Shown piece by piece: positions 37,849 through 46,950 of a stretch of 64,000 nt of DNA (position 1 is its first letter; each line of letters starts with the position of its first letter). Source of the DNA: Methylobacterium sp. B4 (GTDB lineage: Bacteria > Pseudomonadota > Alphaproteobacteria > Rhizobiales > Beijerinckiaceae). Both the position numbers and the translations under genes were made by a program. The notes beneath the pieces are model-generated. The model made no database searches and had not been told where the DNA came from. It saw only the letters and a list, made by a program, of their open reading frames with translations. The stretch is taken from contig NZ_QJJJ01000003.1 of assembly GCF_003201865.1 (NCBI RefSeq), positions 1-64,000 on the forward strand, given 5' to 3'.

Positions 37849-38624
37849 GCAACCGAATCGCTCGACGCCTCGTGTCGGCCGGCATTGTTCTGGGTCTCAC
37901 CGCCAGCGCCGCCCTGGCGCAGGGCGCGTCCCCCGGCGGCGTCACCGGCGTGCCCGGCCTCGACGCGCTGCTGCCGCCCGGCAACGGGGCGGCGTCGGGG
38001 CGCATCATCCAGCTCGTCGCGCTGCTCACGGTGCTGTCGCTGGCGCCGGGCCTGCTCGTGATGGTGACGAGCTTCACGCGCTTTGCCGTCGCCTTCTCGT
38101 TCCTGCGCTCGGGGCTCGGCCTGCAGAGCACGCCGGCCAATCTGTTCCTCGTCTCGCTCGCCCTGTTCATGACCTTCTACGTCATGGCGCCGACCTTCGA
38201 CCGCGCCTGGAACGAAGGCGTGAAGCCGCTTCAGGAGAACCGCATCGGCGAGGAGGAGGCCTTCACCAAGATCATCGAGCCGTTCCGGGAGTTCATGACG
38301 CAGCACGTGCGCCCGAAGGATCTTCAGACCTTCACGGATCTGGCGAGCCGCAACTTCCCGAAGGCGGAAGCGGGCGAGAAGATCGACCTGCGCATCCTGA
38401 TCCCGGCCTTCATGATCTCCGAGCTGCGCCGGGGCTTCGAGATCGGCTTCCTGATCGTGCTGCCCTTCCTCGTGATCGACATCATCGTCTCCACCATCGT
38501 GATGTCGATGGGCATGATGATGCTGCCGCCGACCGTGATCTCGCTGCCGTTCAAGGTGCTGTTCTTCATCCTGATCGACGGCTGGAATCTTTTGGTGAGT
38601 GGGCTGGTGCGATCGTTCTTCTGA
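37845..38624 (+). CDS. fliP: Flagellar type III export protein FliP
   Basis: 259 residues. Has a signal peptide (SAGIVLGLTASAALAQG) as usual, then IIQLVALLTVLSLAPGLLVMVTSFTRFAVAFSFLRSGLGLQSTPANLFLVSLALFMTFYVM and the C-terminal FLIVLPFLVIDIIVSTIVMSMGMMMLPPTVISLPFKVLFFILIDGWNLL. Forms the membrane export gate with FliQ and FliR (not in this window). It is the last gene of the first block. Confidence 0.98.
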   Translation: MSNRIARRLVSAGIVLGLTASAALAQGASPGGVTGVPGLDALLPPGNGAASGRIIQLVALLTVLSLAPGLLVMVTSFTRFAVAFSFLRSGLGLQSTPANLFLVSLALFMTFYVMAPTFDRAWNEGVKPLQENRIGEEEAFTKIIEPFREFMTQHVRPKDLQTFTDLASRNFPKAEAGEKIDLRILIPAFMISELRRGFEIGFLIVLPFLVIDIIVSTIVMSMGMMMLPPTVISLPFKVLFFILIDGWNLLVSGLVRSFF

Positions 38625-38633
38625 CGGAGCCCT

Positions 38634-38927
38634 TCACTTGAGCGGCCGCCGTGCAGTGTGGCGGAATCTCTGAACGACGATTTCGTCACCGAGGTAATAA
38701 TCGATCAGGTAAGGGTACGGTGTCAGGAAGACGCGCCGCACTCCGTGTACCGAGGTTCTGACGCCGAGATAGGGTTGCTCCTGCAATATGCGGAGCAGAT
38801 AACTCAGGCGAGCCTCGATCTTCGCAGCCCCCTGTGGTGAGCGATCACGGACATAGCCGAGAGCTGCGTCGATCTGTGAAAGCGCCCGTCTCTGGAAGCG
38901 GAGCGGCAGACGCTGCGGCTCGATCAC
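38634..38927 (-). CDS. RelE/ParE-type toxin of a toxin-antitoxin pair
   Basis: 97 residues, highly basic. The RelE/ParE fold is shown by LRFQRRALSQIDAALGYVRDRSPQGAAKIEARL, YLGVRTSVHGVRRVFLTPYPYLIDYYLGDEIVVQRFRHTARRP (the strand pattern of ParE). Members poison DNA gyrase (ParE) or cleave mRNA on the ribosome (RelE); this one looks nearer ParE. It lies just after its antitoxin with a four-base overlap and converges with fliP, only nine bases away. Confidence 0.85.
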   Translation of the reverse strand: MIEPQRLPLRFQRRALSQIDAALGYVRDRSPQGAAKIEARLSYLLRILQEQPYLGVRTSVHGVRRVFLTPYPYLIDYYLGDEIVVQRFRHTARRPLK

Positions 38928-39151
38928 GGTGTCCGGTACTTCGAGAAGATCGCGCTCACATCTTCGTCAGTCGCAAACTCTCCCCGCTCCATCTCAGCCC
39001 GCGCTTCGAGCAAGTCGGCCTCTTCGGCGGGCGTCAGCGTGAGAACCTCGTCCTCGCCAGCATAAGCGAGGACGAGACGTGCGATTTCATCCTGAACGGT
39101 CGCAGGCAGGGCCTGTGCACGTTCCATGGCCCGTTCAAGCAGCTTCGTCAT
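38924..39151 (-). CDS. Antitoxin of the RelE/ParE pair
   Basis: 75 residues, acidic. Contains LLERAMERAQALPATVQDEIARLVLAYAGED, then an acidic helix LTPAEEADLLEARAEMERGE ending in EDVSAIFSKYRTP. The size, charge and place upstream of an overlapping ParE-like gene mark it as the antitoxin. I cannot name the fold of its DNA-binding part. The gene has its own promoter region in the 79 bases before the ClC stop. Confidence 0.8.
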   Translation of the reverse strand: MTKLLERAMERAQALPATVQDEIARLVLAYAGEDEVLTLTPAEEADLLEARAEMERGEFATDEDVSAIFSKYRTP

Positions 39152-39230
39152 CTCTGTGCCTCTCGGGATCGGTAAGCCGATCGGAAGCGTGCAGAACGAA
39201 GCGCGACTTTCAAGCGGAAAGCTGTTCCGG

Positions 39231-41042
39231 TCAGCGGTTCGATGCGGTCGTTCTTCTGAAGCGGAGCATGGCGCGGTAGGCCCGCCGTTCGGTCTCGGCC
39301 CGCACCGTGGATGCCCGCACCTGGAGCAGGTCGCGGCGCGTCAGCAGCCCGACCAGAACGCCGGTGTCGGGATCGGTCACGCCGAGGCGGCCCTGCCCTG
39401 TCGCGGTCATCACGTCCAGGGCGTGGGCCACCACGTCGTCGGGATGAACGACCGCCAGCGGCAGGCCGGCCGCCAGTGCTCCCAGCAGATCCGCGCCGTG
39501 CCCGCCCTCCAGCGTCCAGTGCAGAGCCTGCCCCCGGGTGGCGAGGCCGACCGGGCGGCGGGCGGCGTCGAGCACCGGATAGGCCTGGTGCCGCCCGGCC
39601 TCCATCGCGGCGACCGCCTCCGCGACGCCGCTCTCGGCGTCGAGTGTGTCCACGTCGCGGACCATCACGTCGCGCACGCGGGTCAGCGCATAGGCGTCGA
39701 TGGCGTATTCGCGGGTGACGTGCTGGCCGCGGCGGGCGAGCTTTTCCGTGAGGATCGAGCGCTTCAGGAGCAGAACCGTGACGGCGTAGGCGGTCACCGT
39801 CGCCGCAAGCAGGGCGCCGAGGACGCGGACATCGCCGGTGAGTTCGACGGCAAAGAGGGCGCCGGTGAGCGGCGCGCGCATGGTGCCGCCGAGCATCGCC
39901 GCCATGCCGAGCAGAGCCCAGAAGCCGTGAGCGCCGGGCAGAGCGAGGCCGGCGAGCCAGCCCATCGACCCGCCGAGGATCAGGAGAGGTGCCAGGACGC
40001 CGCCCGACGTGCCGGAGGCGAGCGCCACCAGCCAGATCGCCGCCTTGACCGCGAGGATCAGGAGCACGGCCCTCACCGCGAGGTCGCCGCCGAGAAGGTC
40101 GCCGATCACATCGTAGCCGACGCCGAGCGCCCGCGGTTCGATCAGCCCGCCGAGGCCCACGAACAGGCCGCCGATGGCCGGCCACCACATCCAGTGCAGC
40201 GGCAGCCGCTCGAAGGCATCCTCCAGCCGGTAGAGCAGCGTGGTCAGCACGCCCGACATGAGCCCGGCCAGGAGACCGATGCCGGCGCAGGCGATCAGCC
40301 CCCATCCGGGCAGCGCCGGGTCGCTGGCGAAGGGAAAGAGCGGGCCCGCCTCGAACAGCAGCGGACGGAGCGCCGCGGCGGTGAGGACGGCCGCCGTTAC
40401 CGGCACGAAGCTGCGCGGCCGCCACTCGAACAGCAGCAATTCGACGGCGAGCAGCACCGCTGCAACCGGCGTGCCGAAGATCGCCGTCATGCCGGCGGCG
40501 GCGCCCGCCACTAGGAGCGCCTTCCGCTCGGCGTCGCTGAGATGAAAGAGCTGCGCGAAGAGCGAGCCGACGGCGCCGCCCGTCATGATGATCGGTCCCT
40601 CCGCACCGAAGGGTCCGCCGGTGCCGATCGAGATCGCCGAGGAGAGCGGCTTCAGCAGAGCGACCTTGGCCGACATGCGGCTCGCGCCGATCAGGATCGC
40701 CTCGATTGCCTCGGGGATGCCGTGACCGCGGATCTTCTCCGAGCCGTAGCGGGCCATCAGCCCGATCACGAGGCCGCCGGCCACCGGGACCCACACCATC
40801 CAGGGCGAGGGCGTCAGGCTGCCGAGCGAGCGCGGCACGGTGTCGAGCGCGCCAAACCATGCGAGGTTCGTCACCAGCGCGATGAGCCGCAGCAGGCCGG
40901 CCGCCGCCAGCGTCGCGCCCGCACCGATCACGAGCGCCATCCCGACCAGCACCAAGATGCGCCGGTCGGCGGTGAAGTCGCCGAGCGGACGCCGCACGAT
41001 CTGGCTCGGCAGCTGCCGGTGGACCGGCACTTCCTGGTTCAC
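39231..41042 (-). CDS. ClC-type chloride channel/antiporter with CBS domains
   Basis: About 603 residues. The ClC fold is clear: GHGIPEAIEAILIGASRM (motif 1, usually GSGIP), SAISIGTGGPFGAEGPIIMTGGA (the gating Glu in GAEGP), and LASGTSGGVLAPLLILGGSMGWLAG (usual GxFxP). It has about 10-12 membrane helices and a pair of CBS domains at the C-terminus (VRDVMVRDVDTLDAESGVAEAVAAM, TRRDLLQVRA). The GTG start (MNQEVPVH) has GGAGG five bases upstream. It is divergent from a MarR regulator gene across an 81-base gap with a palindrome. The channel may be for Cl-/H+ exchange, fluoride or another anion. Confidence 0.92.
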   Translation of the reverse strand: MNQEVPVHRQLPSQIVRRPLGDFTADRRILVLVGMALVIGAGATLAAAGLLRLIALVTNLAWFGALDTVPRSLGSLTPSPWMVWVPVAGGLVIGLMARYGSEKIRGHGIPEAIEAILIGASRMSAKVALLKPLSSAISIGTGGPFGAEGPIIMTGGAVGSLFAQLFHLSDAERKALLVAGAAAGMTAIFGTPVAAVLLAVELLLFEWRPRSFVPVTAAVLTAAALRPLLFEAGPLFPFASDPALPGWGLIACAGIGLLAGLMSGVLTTLLYRLEDAFERLPLHWMWWPAIGGLFVGLGGLIEPRALGVGYDVIGDLLGGDLAVRAVLLILAVKAAIWLVALASGTSGGVLAPLLILGGSMGWLAGLALPGAHGFWALLGMAAMLGGTMRAPLTGALFAVELTGDVRVLGALLAATVTAYAVTVLLLKRSILTEKLARRGQHVTREYAIDAYALTRVRDVMVRDVDTLDAESGVAEAVAAMEAGRHQAYPVLDAARRPVGLATRGQALHWTLEGGHGADLLGALAAGLPLAVVHPDDVVAHALDVMTATGQGRLGVTDPDTGVLVGLLTRRDLLQVRASTVRAETERRAYRAMLRFRRTTASNR

Positions 41043-41070
41043 GCATACCTCCTCGGGTCGGTTGCGACCT

Positions 41071-41094
41071 TTATATGTCGTACTACGATATAAT
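41071..41094. promoter_or_regulatory. Probable MarR operator in the ClC/MarR gap
   Basis: TTATATGTCGTACTACGATATAAT contains a perfect inverted core TCGTA-C-TACGA flanked by AT-rich arms, unlike the GC-rich surroundings. It lies in the 81-base divergent gap between the ClC gene and the marR gene, exactly where an autoregulating MarR would bind. Overlapping -10 elements may be part of the AT-rich arms. Confidence 0.6.
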
Positions 41095-41123
41095 CTAGGT
41101 CTCGGGGATGGATCGGGCGGTGA

Positions 41124-41591
41124 ATGGTGGGTGAGGTATCGGATCGGGGGCCGGACGCGCTGTCGCGGTCGCATTACGCGGCGCTCGCGGCCTTTCGCTA
41201 CGAGCTGCGGCGCTTCCTTGCCTTCAGCGAGGCGGCGGCGACGTCGGCCGGGCTGCCGCCGCAGCAGCATCAGGCCCTGCTCACCGTCGCGGGCCATCTC
41301 GGGCCGGTGCCGCCGACGGTCGGCCACATCGCCGAGCGGCTGCTGATCGCCCCGCACAGCGCGGCCGAACTCGTCGCGCGCATGGTCGAGGCCGGGCTCC
41401 TGACCAAGAACCGCGGCGCCCGGGACAGGCGTCGGATGGAACTCGCCCTGACGGCGGACGCCGAGGCCCTTCTGCTCCGGTTGACCGAAGCGCATCTGGA
41501 AGAGCTCGGTAGCCTCGAGCCGGCCCTTTTGCGGGCACTCGCCCTTGCCCGCGGCGAGGCCGTGGGCCCGGACGATATCCGGCAGGCCTGA
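41124..41591 (+). CDS. MarR-family transcriptional regulator
   Basis: 155 residues. Winged helix: VPPTVGHIAERLLIAPHSAAELVARMVEAGLLTKNRGARDRRRMELALTADAEALL (recognition helix and the DxRxxx wing). It is divergent from the ClC channel gene and probably represses that gene and itself in response to a small ligand, which is inference from the layout. A helical N-terminal segment (SHYAALAAFRYELRRFLAFSEAAA) fits the family dimer helix. Confidence 0.9.
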   Translation: MVGEVSDRGPDALSRSHYAALAAFRYELRRFLAFSEAAATSAGLPPQQHQALLTVAGHLGPVPPTVGHIAERLLIAPHSAAELVARMVEAGLLTKNRGARDRRRMELALTADAEALLLRLTEAHLEELGSLEPALLRALALARGEAVGPDDIRQA

Positions 41592-41695
41592 AGGCACAGG
41601 CCCGCACGCCGACAGGCAGGGTCGGGCGCCCTGACGGACCGGCGCCGCGCTGCAATCCCCGCGCAAGGCTGACCCCTCAGAGAAGCTCGCGAACC

Positions 41696-43426
41696 ATGTC
41701 AGGTCGCCAACGGGATCGGTCCGGGATGTTCGGTCGCGAGCAAGCCGAGAGATTGTGGAGCAACATCGTCGATCTCGGCGCGAGGCGGCTGATCGCCCTC
41801 GGGCTGGTCGGCCTGCTGGTGTTTCTCGGCGTCGGAATCGGCGCCTATTACCTCAGCCGTCCGGCGCAGGAGACGCTCTATACCGGCCTGTCCCGTGAGG
41901 ACGTGGCGCGCATCGGCGGCGTCCTCAAGGACAGCGGCATCCCCTTCGACGTGTCGTCCGACGGCACGGCGGTGCTCGTCTCCTTCGGCCACACCGCGCA
42001 GGCGCGGATGCTGCTGGCCGAGAAGGGCCTGCCGCAGAGCTCCAAGTCCGGCTACGAGCTGTTCAACGACCTGGGCTCGCTGGGCATGACCTCCTTCATG
42101 CAGGAGGTGACCCGGGTGCGGGCGCTGGAGGGCGAGATCGCCCGCACCATCCAGGGCATGAAGGGCGTGCGCGCCGCCCGCGTCCACCTCGTCCTGCCCG
42201 ACCGCGGCTCGTTCCGCCGCGACCAGCAGCCGGCCTCGGCCTCCGTGGTGGTGCGCACCGAGCCCGCCGACGACGTGTCCGGCGCTCAGGCCATCCGTCA
42301 GCTCGTCGCCTCGGCCATTCCCGGCATGAAGCCCGACCGCGTTACCGTGATCGGCTCCGAGGGCACCGTGCTGCTCGCGGGCGACGACGCCGGCACGGCG
42401 CCGACCGGCAGGATGGCGACGCTGGAGAAATCGGTCAGCCGCGAGATGCAGGACAACATCCGCCGCACGCTCAGCCCCTATCTCGGGGTCGGCAATTTCG
42501 AGGTCAGCGTCGCGACGCAGCTCAACACGGACAAGACCTCGACCAACGAGACGATCTACAACCCCGACCAGCGGGTCGAGCGCTCGGTGCGCTCGATGCG
42601 CGAGAACGAGAACAGCCAGAACCGCAACAGCCAGCGCCCCACCAGCGCCCAGGAGAACCTGCCCGACCAGCGCACCCGCTCGGACGGCAACGACCAGTCG
42701 AGCAACGAGAGTTCGAAGAAGGAGGATCTCACCAACTACGAGATCTCCCAGAAGACGATCCAGACGGTGAGCGACGGCTACGCCATCCGCCGGCTCTCGG
42801 TCGCGGTGCTGGTCAACCGCTCGCGGCTGACCGCCCTTGCCGGCCCGGACGACAAGGCGGGCCTCGACAGGCAGATTTCGGAGATCGAGGAGTTGGTCGG
42901 CTCGGCGGCGGGCTTCAGCAAGGAGCGCGGCGACACGATCAAGGTGGCGGCGGTCGGCTTCGTCAACGATGGCCAGCCGCTGGAACCGGTGCCGCCGCTC
43001 TCGCTTACCGACGTGATGATGAAGCAGTCCGGCACGCTCATCAACGCGGCGACGATCCTCGTCGTGGCCGGCCTGCTGATCTGGTTCGGCCTGCGCCCGG
43101 CCCTGCGCGCGATCCTGGCGACGCCGGATACCGCCGGGCTCGAGGCCATGGCGCTCGCCGGCCCCGAGAGCGCGCCTGCGCTCGCCGGGAGCCTTGCCGC
43201 CGAGGACAGCTTGGCTCTCTCCGCGTCCGCTGCCGCGCTTCCCGGCGCCGCCGGCCCGGGCGAGCCTGCCAAGCTTCCCGCGCCGGGCGTGGCCGGGCTG
43301 CTGGAGGAGCTGGAGGACAAGATGGCCCGCTCGCCGCAGAAGCGGCTGGAGCAGCTCATCGACATCGACGAGGAGCAGGTCGCGGCCGTTCTCAAGCGCT
43401 GGCTCATGCGTGAGGAGCCGGCGTGA
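41696..43426 (+). CDS. fliF: Flagellar MS-ring protein FliF
   Basis: 576 residues. The N-terminal membrane helix (LIALGLVGLLVFLGVGIGAYYL) is followed by YTGLSREDVARIGGVLKDSGIPFDV, ALEGEIARTIQGMKGVRAARVHLVLPDRG and PFIG-like ring-building motifs (QLVASAIPGMKPDRVTVIGSEGTVLL). The second membrane segment is at about residue 450, with a C-terminal FliG-binding tail. It starts with ATG (MSGRQRDRSG); a second ATG ten codons later (MFGREQAE) is possible. It opens the second flagellar block. Confidence 0.97.
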   Translation: MSGRQRDRSGMFGREQAERLWSNIVDLGARRLIALGLVGLLVFLGVGIGAYYLSRPAQETLYTGLSREDVARIGGVLKDSGIPFDVSSDGTAVLVSFGHTAQARMLLAEKGLPQSSKSGYELFNDLGSLGMTSFMQEVTRVRALEGEIARTIQGMKGVRAARVHLVLPDRGSFRRDQQPASASVVVRTEPADDVSGAQAIRQLVASAIPGMKPDRVTVIGSEGTVLLAGDDAGTAPTGRMATLEKSVSREMQDNIRRTLSPYLGVGNFEVSVATQLNTDKTSTNETIYNPDQRVERSVRSMRENENSQNRNSQRPTSAQENLPDQRTRSDGNDQSSNESSKKEDLTNYEISQKTIQTVSDGYAIRRLSVAVLVNRSRLTALAGPDDKAGLDRQISEIEELVGSAAGFSKERGDTIKVAAVGFVNDGQPLEPVPPLSLTDVMMKQSGTLINAATILVVAGLLIWFGLRPALRAILATPDTAGLEAMALAGPESAPALAGSLAAEDSLALSASAAALPGAAGPGEPAKLPAPGVAGLLEELEDKMARSPQKRLEQLIDIDEEQVAAVLKRWLMREEPA

Positions 43427-44163
43427 TGGACGCAGTGCTCGCCCGCTACCTGCCGGACTTTTCCGCGCCCCCGCCGCCGCCCGCGGCGGTGGCCGAGGAG
43501 CCGGACTTCTCCTCGGCATGGTTCCGTGCTCCGGCGGCAGCGCCGGCGCCGATCCCGGTCGCTGCTTCAGCCCCTGCCCCTGCCGGGCCCGAGATCGAAC
43601 CGTTCCTGCCCCGTGCCGCCGTCGCGCGTCCGGTCGAGGATCGCGAGGCGCTGATCGCCGCCGCCGAGGCGCGGGGGCGCGAGCAGGGCCGGGCGGAGGC
43701 GCTGGCCGAGGCACAGGCGCAGTCCGCGCAAGAGCGCGCGGCGCAGCAGGCTCGGTTCGAGGAGCAGGTAACGCAGGCCCGCCGGGACTGGAGCGCGGCA
43801 CAGGGCGAGACCTTGGCCGCCGACTTCGCCGCGGCGATGCAGGCGCTCGACGCCGCCTTGTCGGATCGCGTCGCGCGGCTGATCGCGCCGGTCCTCGACC
43901 AGGCGCTGCAGCATCGGGCGCTCGACGAACTCGGCGCCGCCCTCAGGCGCATCCTGGCCGAACCGCATCGGCCGGTCGTGCGGGTGCGCGGCCCGGAAGA
44001 CCTGATCGCGGCGCTCGAAGCCCGGCTCGGCGGGCTTTCGGCCGGCATCGCCTTCGAGGCGGATGCGGGGCCGGAGGTGAGCGTGCATGCGGGCGAGACC
44101 GTGATCGAGACCGAACTCGCGGCCTGGAGCCGCCTGATCGCCGCGGCGGTCGCGGAGGCGTGA
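43426..44163 (+). CDS. Putative FliH-like flagellar export component
   Basis: 245 residues. The ATG (MDAVLARYLPDF) overlaps the fliF stop by one base. A Pro/Ala-rich N-terminal stretch precedes a coiled-coil (EARGREQGRAEALAEAQAQSAQERAAQQARFEEQV) and a C-terminal domain of the kind that binds the FliI ATPase (LDQALQHRALDELGAALRRILAE, VRVRGPEDLIAALEARLGG). It sits between fliF and motB. The low sequence conservation of FliH makes the call moderate. Confidence 0.65.
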   Translation: MDAVLARYLPDFSAPPPPPAAVAEEPDFSSAWFRAPAAAPAPIPVAASAPAPAGPEIEPFLPRAAVARPVEDREALIAAAEARGREQGRAEALAEAQAQSAQERAAQQARFEEQVTQARRDWSAAQGETLAADFAAAMQALDAALSDRVARLIAPVLDQALQHRALDELGAALRRILAEPHRPVVRVRGPEDLIAALEARLGGLSAGIAFEADAGPEVSVHAGETVIETELAAWSRLIAAAVAEA

Positions 44164-44164
44164 G

Positions 44165-45541
44165 ATGTCGGAACGCCCTCACGAGATCATCATCATCAAG
44201 CGCCACGGCGACCACGAGGACGGCCATCACGGCGGCGCCTGGAAGATCGCGCTCGCCGACTTCATGACGGCGATGATGGCCTTGTTCCTGGTGATGTGGC
44301 TGATCAACTCGACCAGCAAGGAGCAGAAGCAGACCATCGCCGAGTATTTCAACCCGGTGAAGCTCGCCGAGGTCACCCACGACCGCAAGGGCGTGAACGA
44401 CCCGCAGGACACCCCCAACGACCCTGCGCCGACCGGCAAGGGCAAGGGTGACGGCGGCAGCGCCGAGGGGGACGGCAAGGCCGGACCGCCGGGCAGCCGC
44501 GCCCGGGAAACCGCCCTGTTCCAGGATCCCTACGCCGTCCTCGCCAAACTCGCCGCGGAGGCCGAGGCCGCCGGGCCGGACGCCGCCAGCGCGGATGCGA
44601 GCGCGCTCGACACCGGTCAGCCGGGCGTGGCCGGCGGCGAGACCGGGCGCGACCCCTTCGACCCGCTCTACTGGCAGGTCGCCGCCCTGCCGCGCCAGCG
44701 CACCGACCATCCCGGCGCCCTCGACACCGTCGCCGCGGCGCCGGCCGAGGCCCGCATCGACGCGCGCGCCGGGGCGGCGACCGTCGGGAAGAAGGACGCG
44801 CCGAAGGACAATTCCAAGGAAATTGCGCGTCAGAGCCTGCGCGACGCCATGCGGCAGGCCGGGGTGAAGCTCGCTTCCGCCGAACCGATGCCGCTCGAAC
44901 TGTCCGGTCCCAAACCCACTGAGATCGCCAAGCCTGCGCCCGAAACCGCGCCGGAGCCGATCGCATCCGAGTTCAAGCCGGCGCAGCCCGAGCCCAAGCT
45001 CGTGGCCAAGGCGGAAGCGTCCGCCTTCAAGGAGCCGCCCGCCGCGGCCGATCATGTGGCGAAGGCAGCCGAGACCGCGGCCCTGTCCGCCCTGAAGGCC
45101 GAGATCGCCCGGGTCGTGCCGGCTTTGCCCAACGGCATGCCCGCGCCGCATGTCGAGGTGCGCCGCACCGGCGAGGGCGTGCTCATCAGCATCACCGACG
45201 AGATCAACTTCAGCATGTTCGGGATCGGCTCGGCCGAGCCGACTCCGAAGGTGGTCAAGGCGCTGGAGCGCATCGCCAAGATCCTCAACGCACGCCCCGG
45301 TCGCGTCGTCGTGCGCGGTCATACCGACGGCCGGCCGTTCCGCTCGGAGAGCTACGACAACTGGCGCCTCTCCTCGGCCCGGGCGCAGATGGCCTCCTAC
45401 ATGCTCGTGCGCGGCGGTCTCGACGAGGCGCGCATCGAGCGTATCGAGGGCTATGCCGACCGCCAGCCCCGCATCGCCGCCGACCCGAAGGCCGCCGAGA
45501 ACCGCCGCATCGAGATCCTGCTGCGGGGCCTGCCGGAATGA
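44165..45541 (+). CDS. motB: Flagellar stator protein MotB
   Basis: 458 residues. One N-terminal membrane helix carries the proton-accepting Asp (WKIALADFMTAMMALFLVMWLI). A long variable linker rich in Asp/Ala/Pro follows. An OmpA-type peptidoglycan-binding domain is at the C-terminus (EEGVLISITDEINFSMF-like region, RVVVRGHTDGRPF, NWRLSSARAQMASYMLV, GYADRQPRIAADPKAAENRRIEILL). The linker, about 250 residues, is longer than in enteric MotB and is usual for Rhizobiales. The start is ATG at 44165, one base after the fliH-like stop. MotA is at the far end of the third block, not beside motB. Confidence 0.95.
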   Translation: MSERPHEIIIIKRHGDHEDGHHGGAWKIALADFMTAMMALFLVMWLINSTSKEQKQTIAEYFNPVKLAEVTHDRKGVNDPQDTPNDPAPTGKGKGDGGSAEGDGKAGPPGSRARETALFQDPYAVLAKLAAEAEAAGPDAASADASALDTGQPGVAGGETGRDPFDPLYWQVAALPRQRTDHPGALDTVAAAPAEARIDARAGAATVGKKDAPKDNSKEIARQSLRDAMRQAGVKLASAEPMPLELSGPKPTEIAKPAPETAPEPIASEFKPAQPEPKLVAKAEASAFKEPPAAADHVAKAAETAALSALKAEIARVVPALPNGMPAPHVEVRRTGEGVLISITDEINFSMFGIGSAEPTPKVVKALERIAKILNARPGRVVVRGHTDGRPFRSESYDNWRLSSARAQMASYMLVRGGLDEARIERIEGYADRQPRIAADPKAAENRRIEILLRGLPE

Positions 45542-46911
45542 GCTTCTGGATTGTTTCGGCCGGTCCGACAGCACGGCTCCTTCGTAAGGCCGGCATCGCG
45601 CGGACCAGCCAAGCGCTTCGACAGTGCGGCCCGCCCGGAGGGTCCGGGTGGACGCGACAAGCGGCGAGCAGGACCGGGACGCGGCGCGCCGCCGTCCTCC
45701 TCGCGCTCGTCCTGGTCGCCGCTCCGGCCGACGCCGCCGAGCACGGCGACGCGCCCGCAGCCGACAGCCATGGCGCACCGGCAAAGCCCATCGAGCCCCT
45801 GCCGGTGACGGCGCACGACCTACCCGTGGAACTGACGCGCACCCTCCAGCTGCTGCAGGACCGCATCGCCCGCGGCTCGACCCAGGCGCACCTCGCGCAG
45901 CGCCAGCTCCTCGGCCATATCGAGCAGCGGCTGACCGCCCTCGCCCCCGAGACCTGGGCGGAAGCGGAGAACGTGCGGGCCGCCGTCACCTTCGCGCTCG
46001 CGGGGGGTGGGCCGGCGGTGCTGCGAGCATTGCTCACATCCGGCAAGGCGTCGGAGGCGGAACAGCCCCTGGCGCTCGGCGCCCTCGCCTATCTCGAAGG
46101 GCGCGAACGGGACGCGCGGGCCAAGCTCGCGGGCATCGATCCGCGCACGATGCCTGCCGGGCTCGCCGGGCAACTCGCGCTGACCCAATCGGCGCTGATG
46201 GTGCGCGAGGCTCCCGCCAAGTCGCTCGAACTTCTCGATCTCGCCCGTCTCCTGGCGCCCGGCACCCTGGTGGAAGAGGGCGCCTTGCGCCGTCAGATCT
46301 TCGTCGTGGCGCAGGGGGGCGACGCGCGGCGCTTCGAGGCGCTGTCGATCCAGTACCTGCGCCGGTTCCGCCGCTCGGTCTACGCCGGGAATTTCCGACA
46401 GCGCTTCGCCGGGGCGCTCACCCGCCTCGATTTCGACAGCGACCGCACCCGCATCGCCAGCCTGGAGCGGATGCTCGACGAGATCGAACCGGAGAGCCGG
46501 CGCGACCTCTACCTGCTCGTGGGGCGGGCGGGGCTGGAGCAGGGCCGCCGGGAAACGGCCCTCTTCGCCGCCGAGCGGGCGATGGGGCTCGCCGCGCCGG
46601 AGTCGCGGCCGGCGGCGCAGGCGCGGCTCTATCGCGGCGCGGCGCTGATCGTGGCCGACGGACGCTTCGAGGAGGGCTACGAGGCCCTGCGCGGCCTCGA
46701 CCGCATCGATTTCGCGCCGGCCGACGCGGAGTTGCTCGATGCCGCGCTCTCGACGGCCCGGCAGATCCGCACGCCGACCACGGCTGCCGACGCGGCCGCC
46801 GCCCCGGCGGCCTCGGTCAGCCGCCCGATTCCCGAATCCGGCTCGCTTATGCGGGCGCAGGAAGCCCTGGCTCGGGCCGAGCGCGCCATGGGTGCCGCCG
46901 GCACCCCCTGA
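45538..46911 (+). CDS. motC: Periplasmic motility protein MotC
   Basis: 457 residues. The start MSFWIVSAGPTA overlaps motB by four bases. A membrane/signal segment (RRAAVLLALVLVAAPADAAEHG) is unusually far in (about residue 50), so the true start may be downstream. The mature protein is helical and resembles Sinorhizobium MotC: LQLLQDRIARGSTQAHLAQRQLLGHIEQRL, ALAYLEGRERDARAKLAGID and RQIFVVAQGGDARRFEALSIQYLRRFRRSVYAGNF. MotC is required for rotation and depends on MotE. Confidence 0.85.
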   Translation: MSFWIVSAGPTARLLRKAGIARTSQALRQCGPPGGSGWTRQAASRTGTRRAAVLLALVLVAAPADAAEHGDAPAADSHGAPAKPIEPLPVTAHDLPVELTRTLQLLQDRIARGSTQAHLAQRQLLGHIEQRLTALAPETWAEAENVRAAVTFALAGGGPAVLRALLTSGKASEAEQPLALGALAYLEGRERDARAKLAGIDPRTMPAGLAGQLALTQSALMVREAPAKSLELLDLARLLAPGTLVEEGALRRQIFVVAQGGDARRFEALSIQYLRRFRRSVYAGNFRQRFAGALTRLDFDSDRTRIASLERMLDEIEPESRRDLYLLVGRAGLEQGRRETALFAAERAMGLAAPESRPAAQARLYRGAALIVADGRFEEGYEALRGLDRIDFAPADAELLDAALSTARQIRTPTTAADAAAAPAASVSRPIPESGSLMRAQEALARAERAMGAAGTP

Positions 46912-46950
46912 ACCCTTTCCACTCTCCAATTACCGGACGATCGAGCCGTG

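Noticed and set aside
39148..41046. Long open frame inside the ClC gene beginning at an ATG four bases upstream of the ClC GTG start
   Set aside because: It is the shifted frame of the ClC protein, Arg/Pro/Gly-rich and without recognisable sequence; the GTG frame gives all the ClC motifs.
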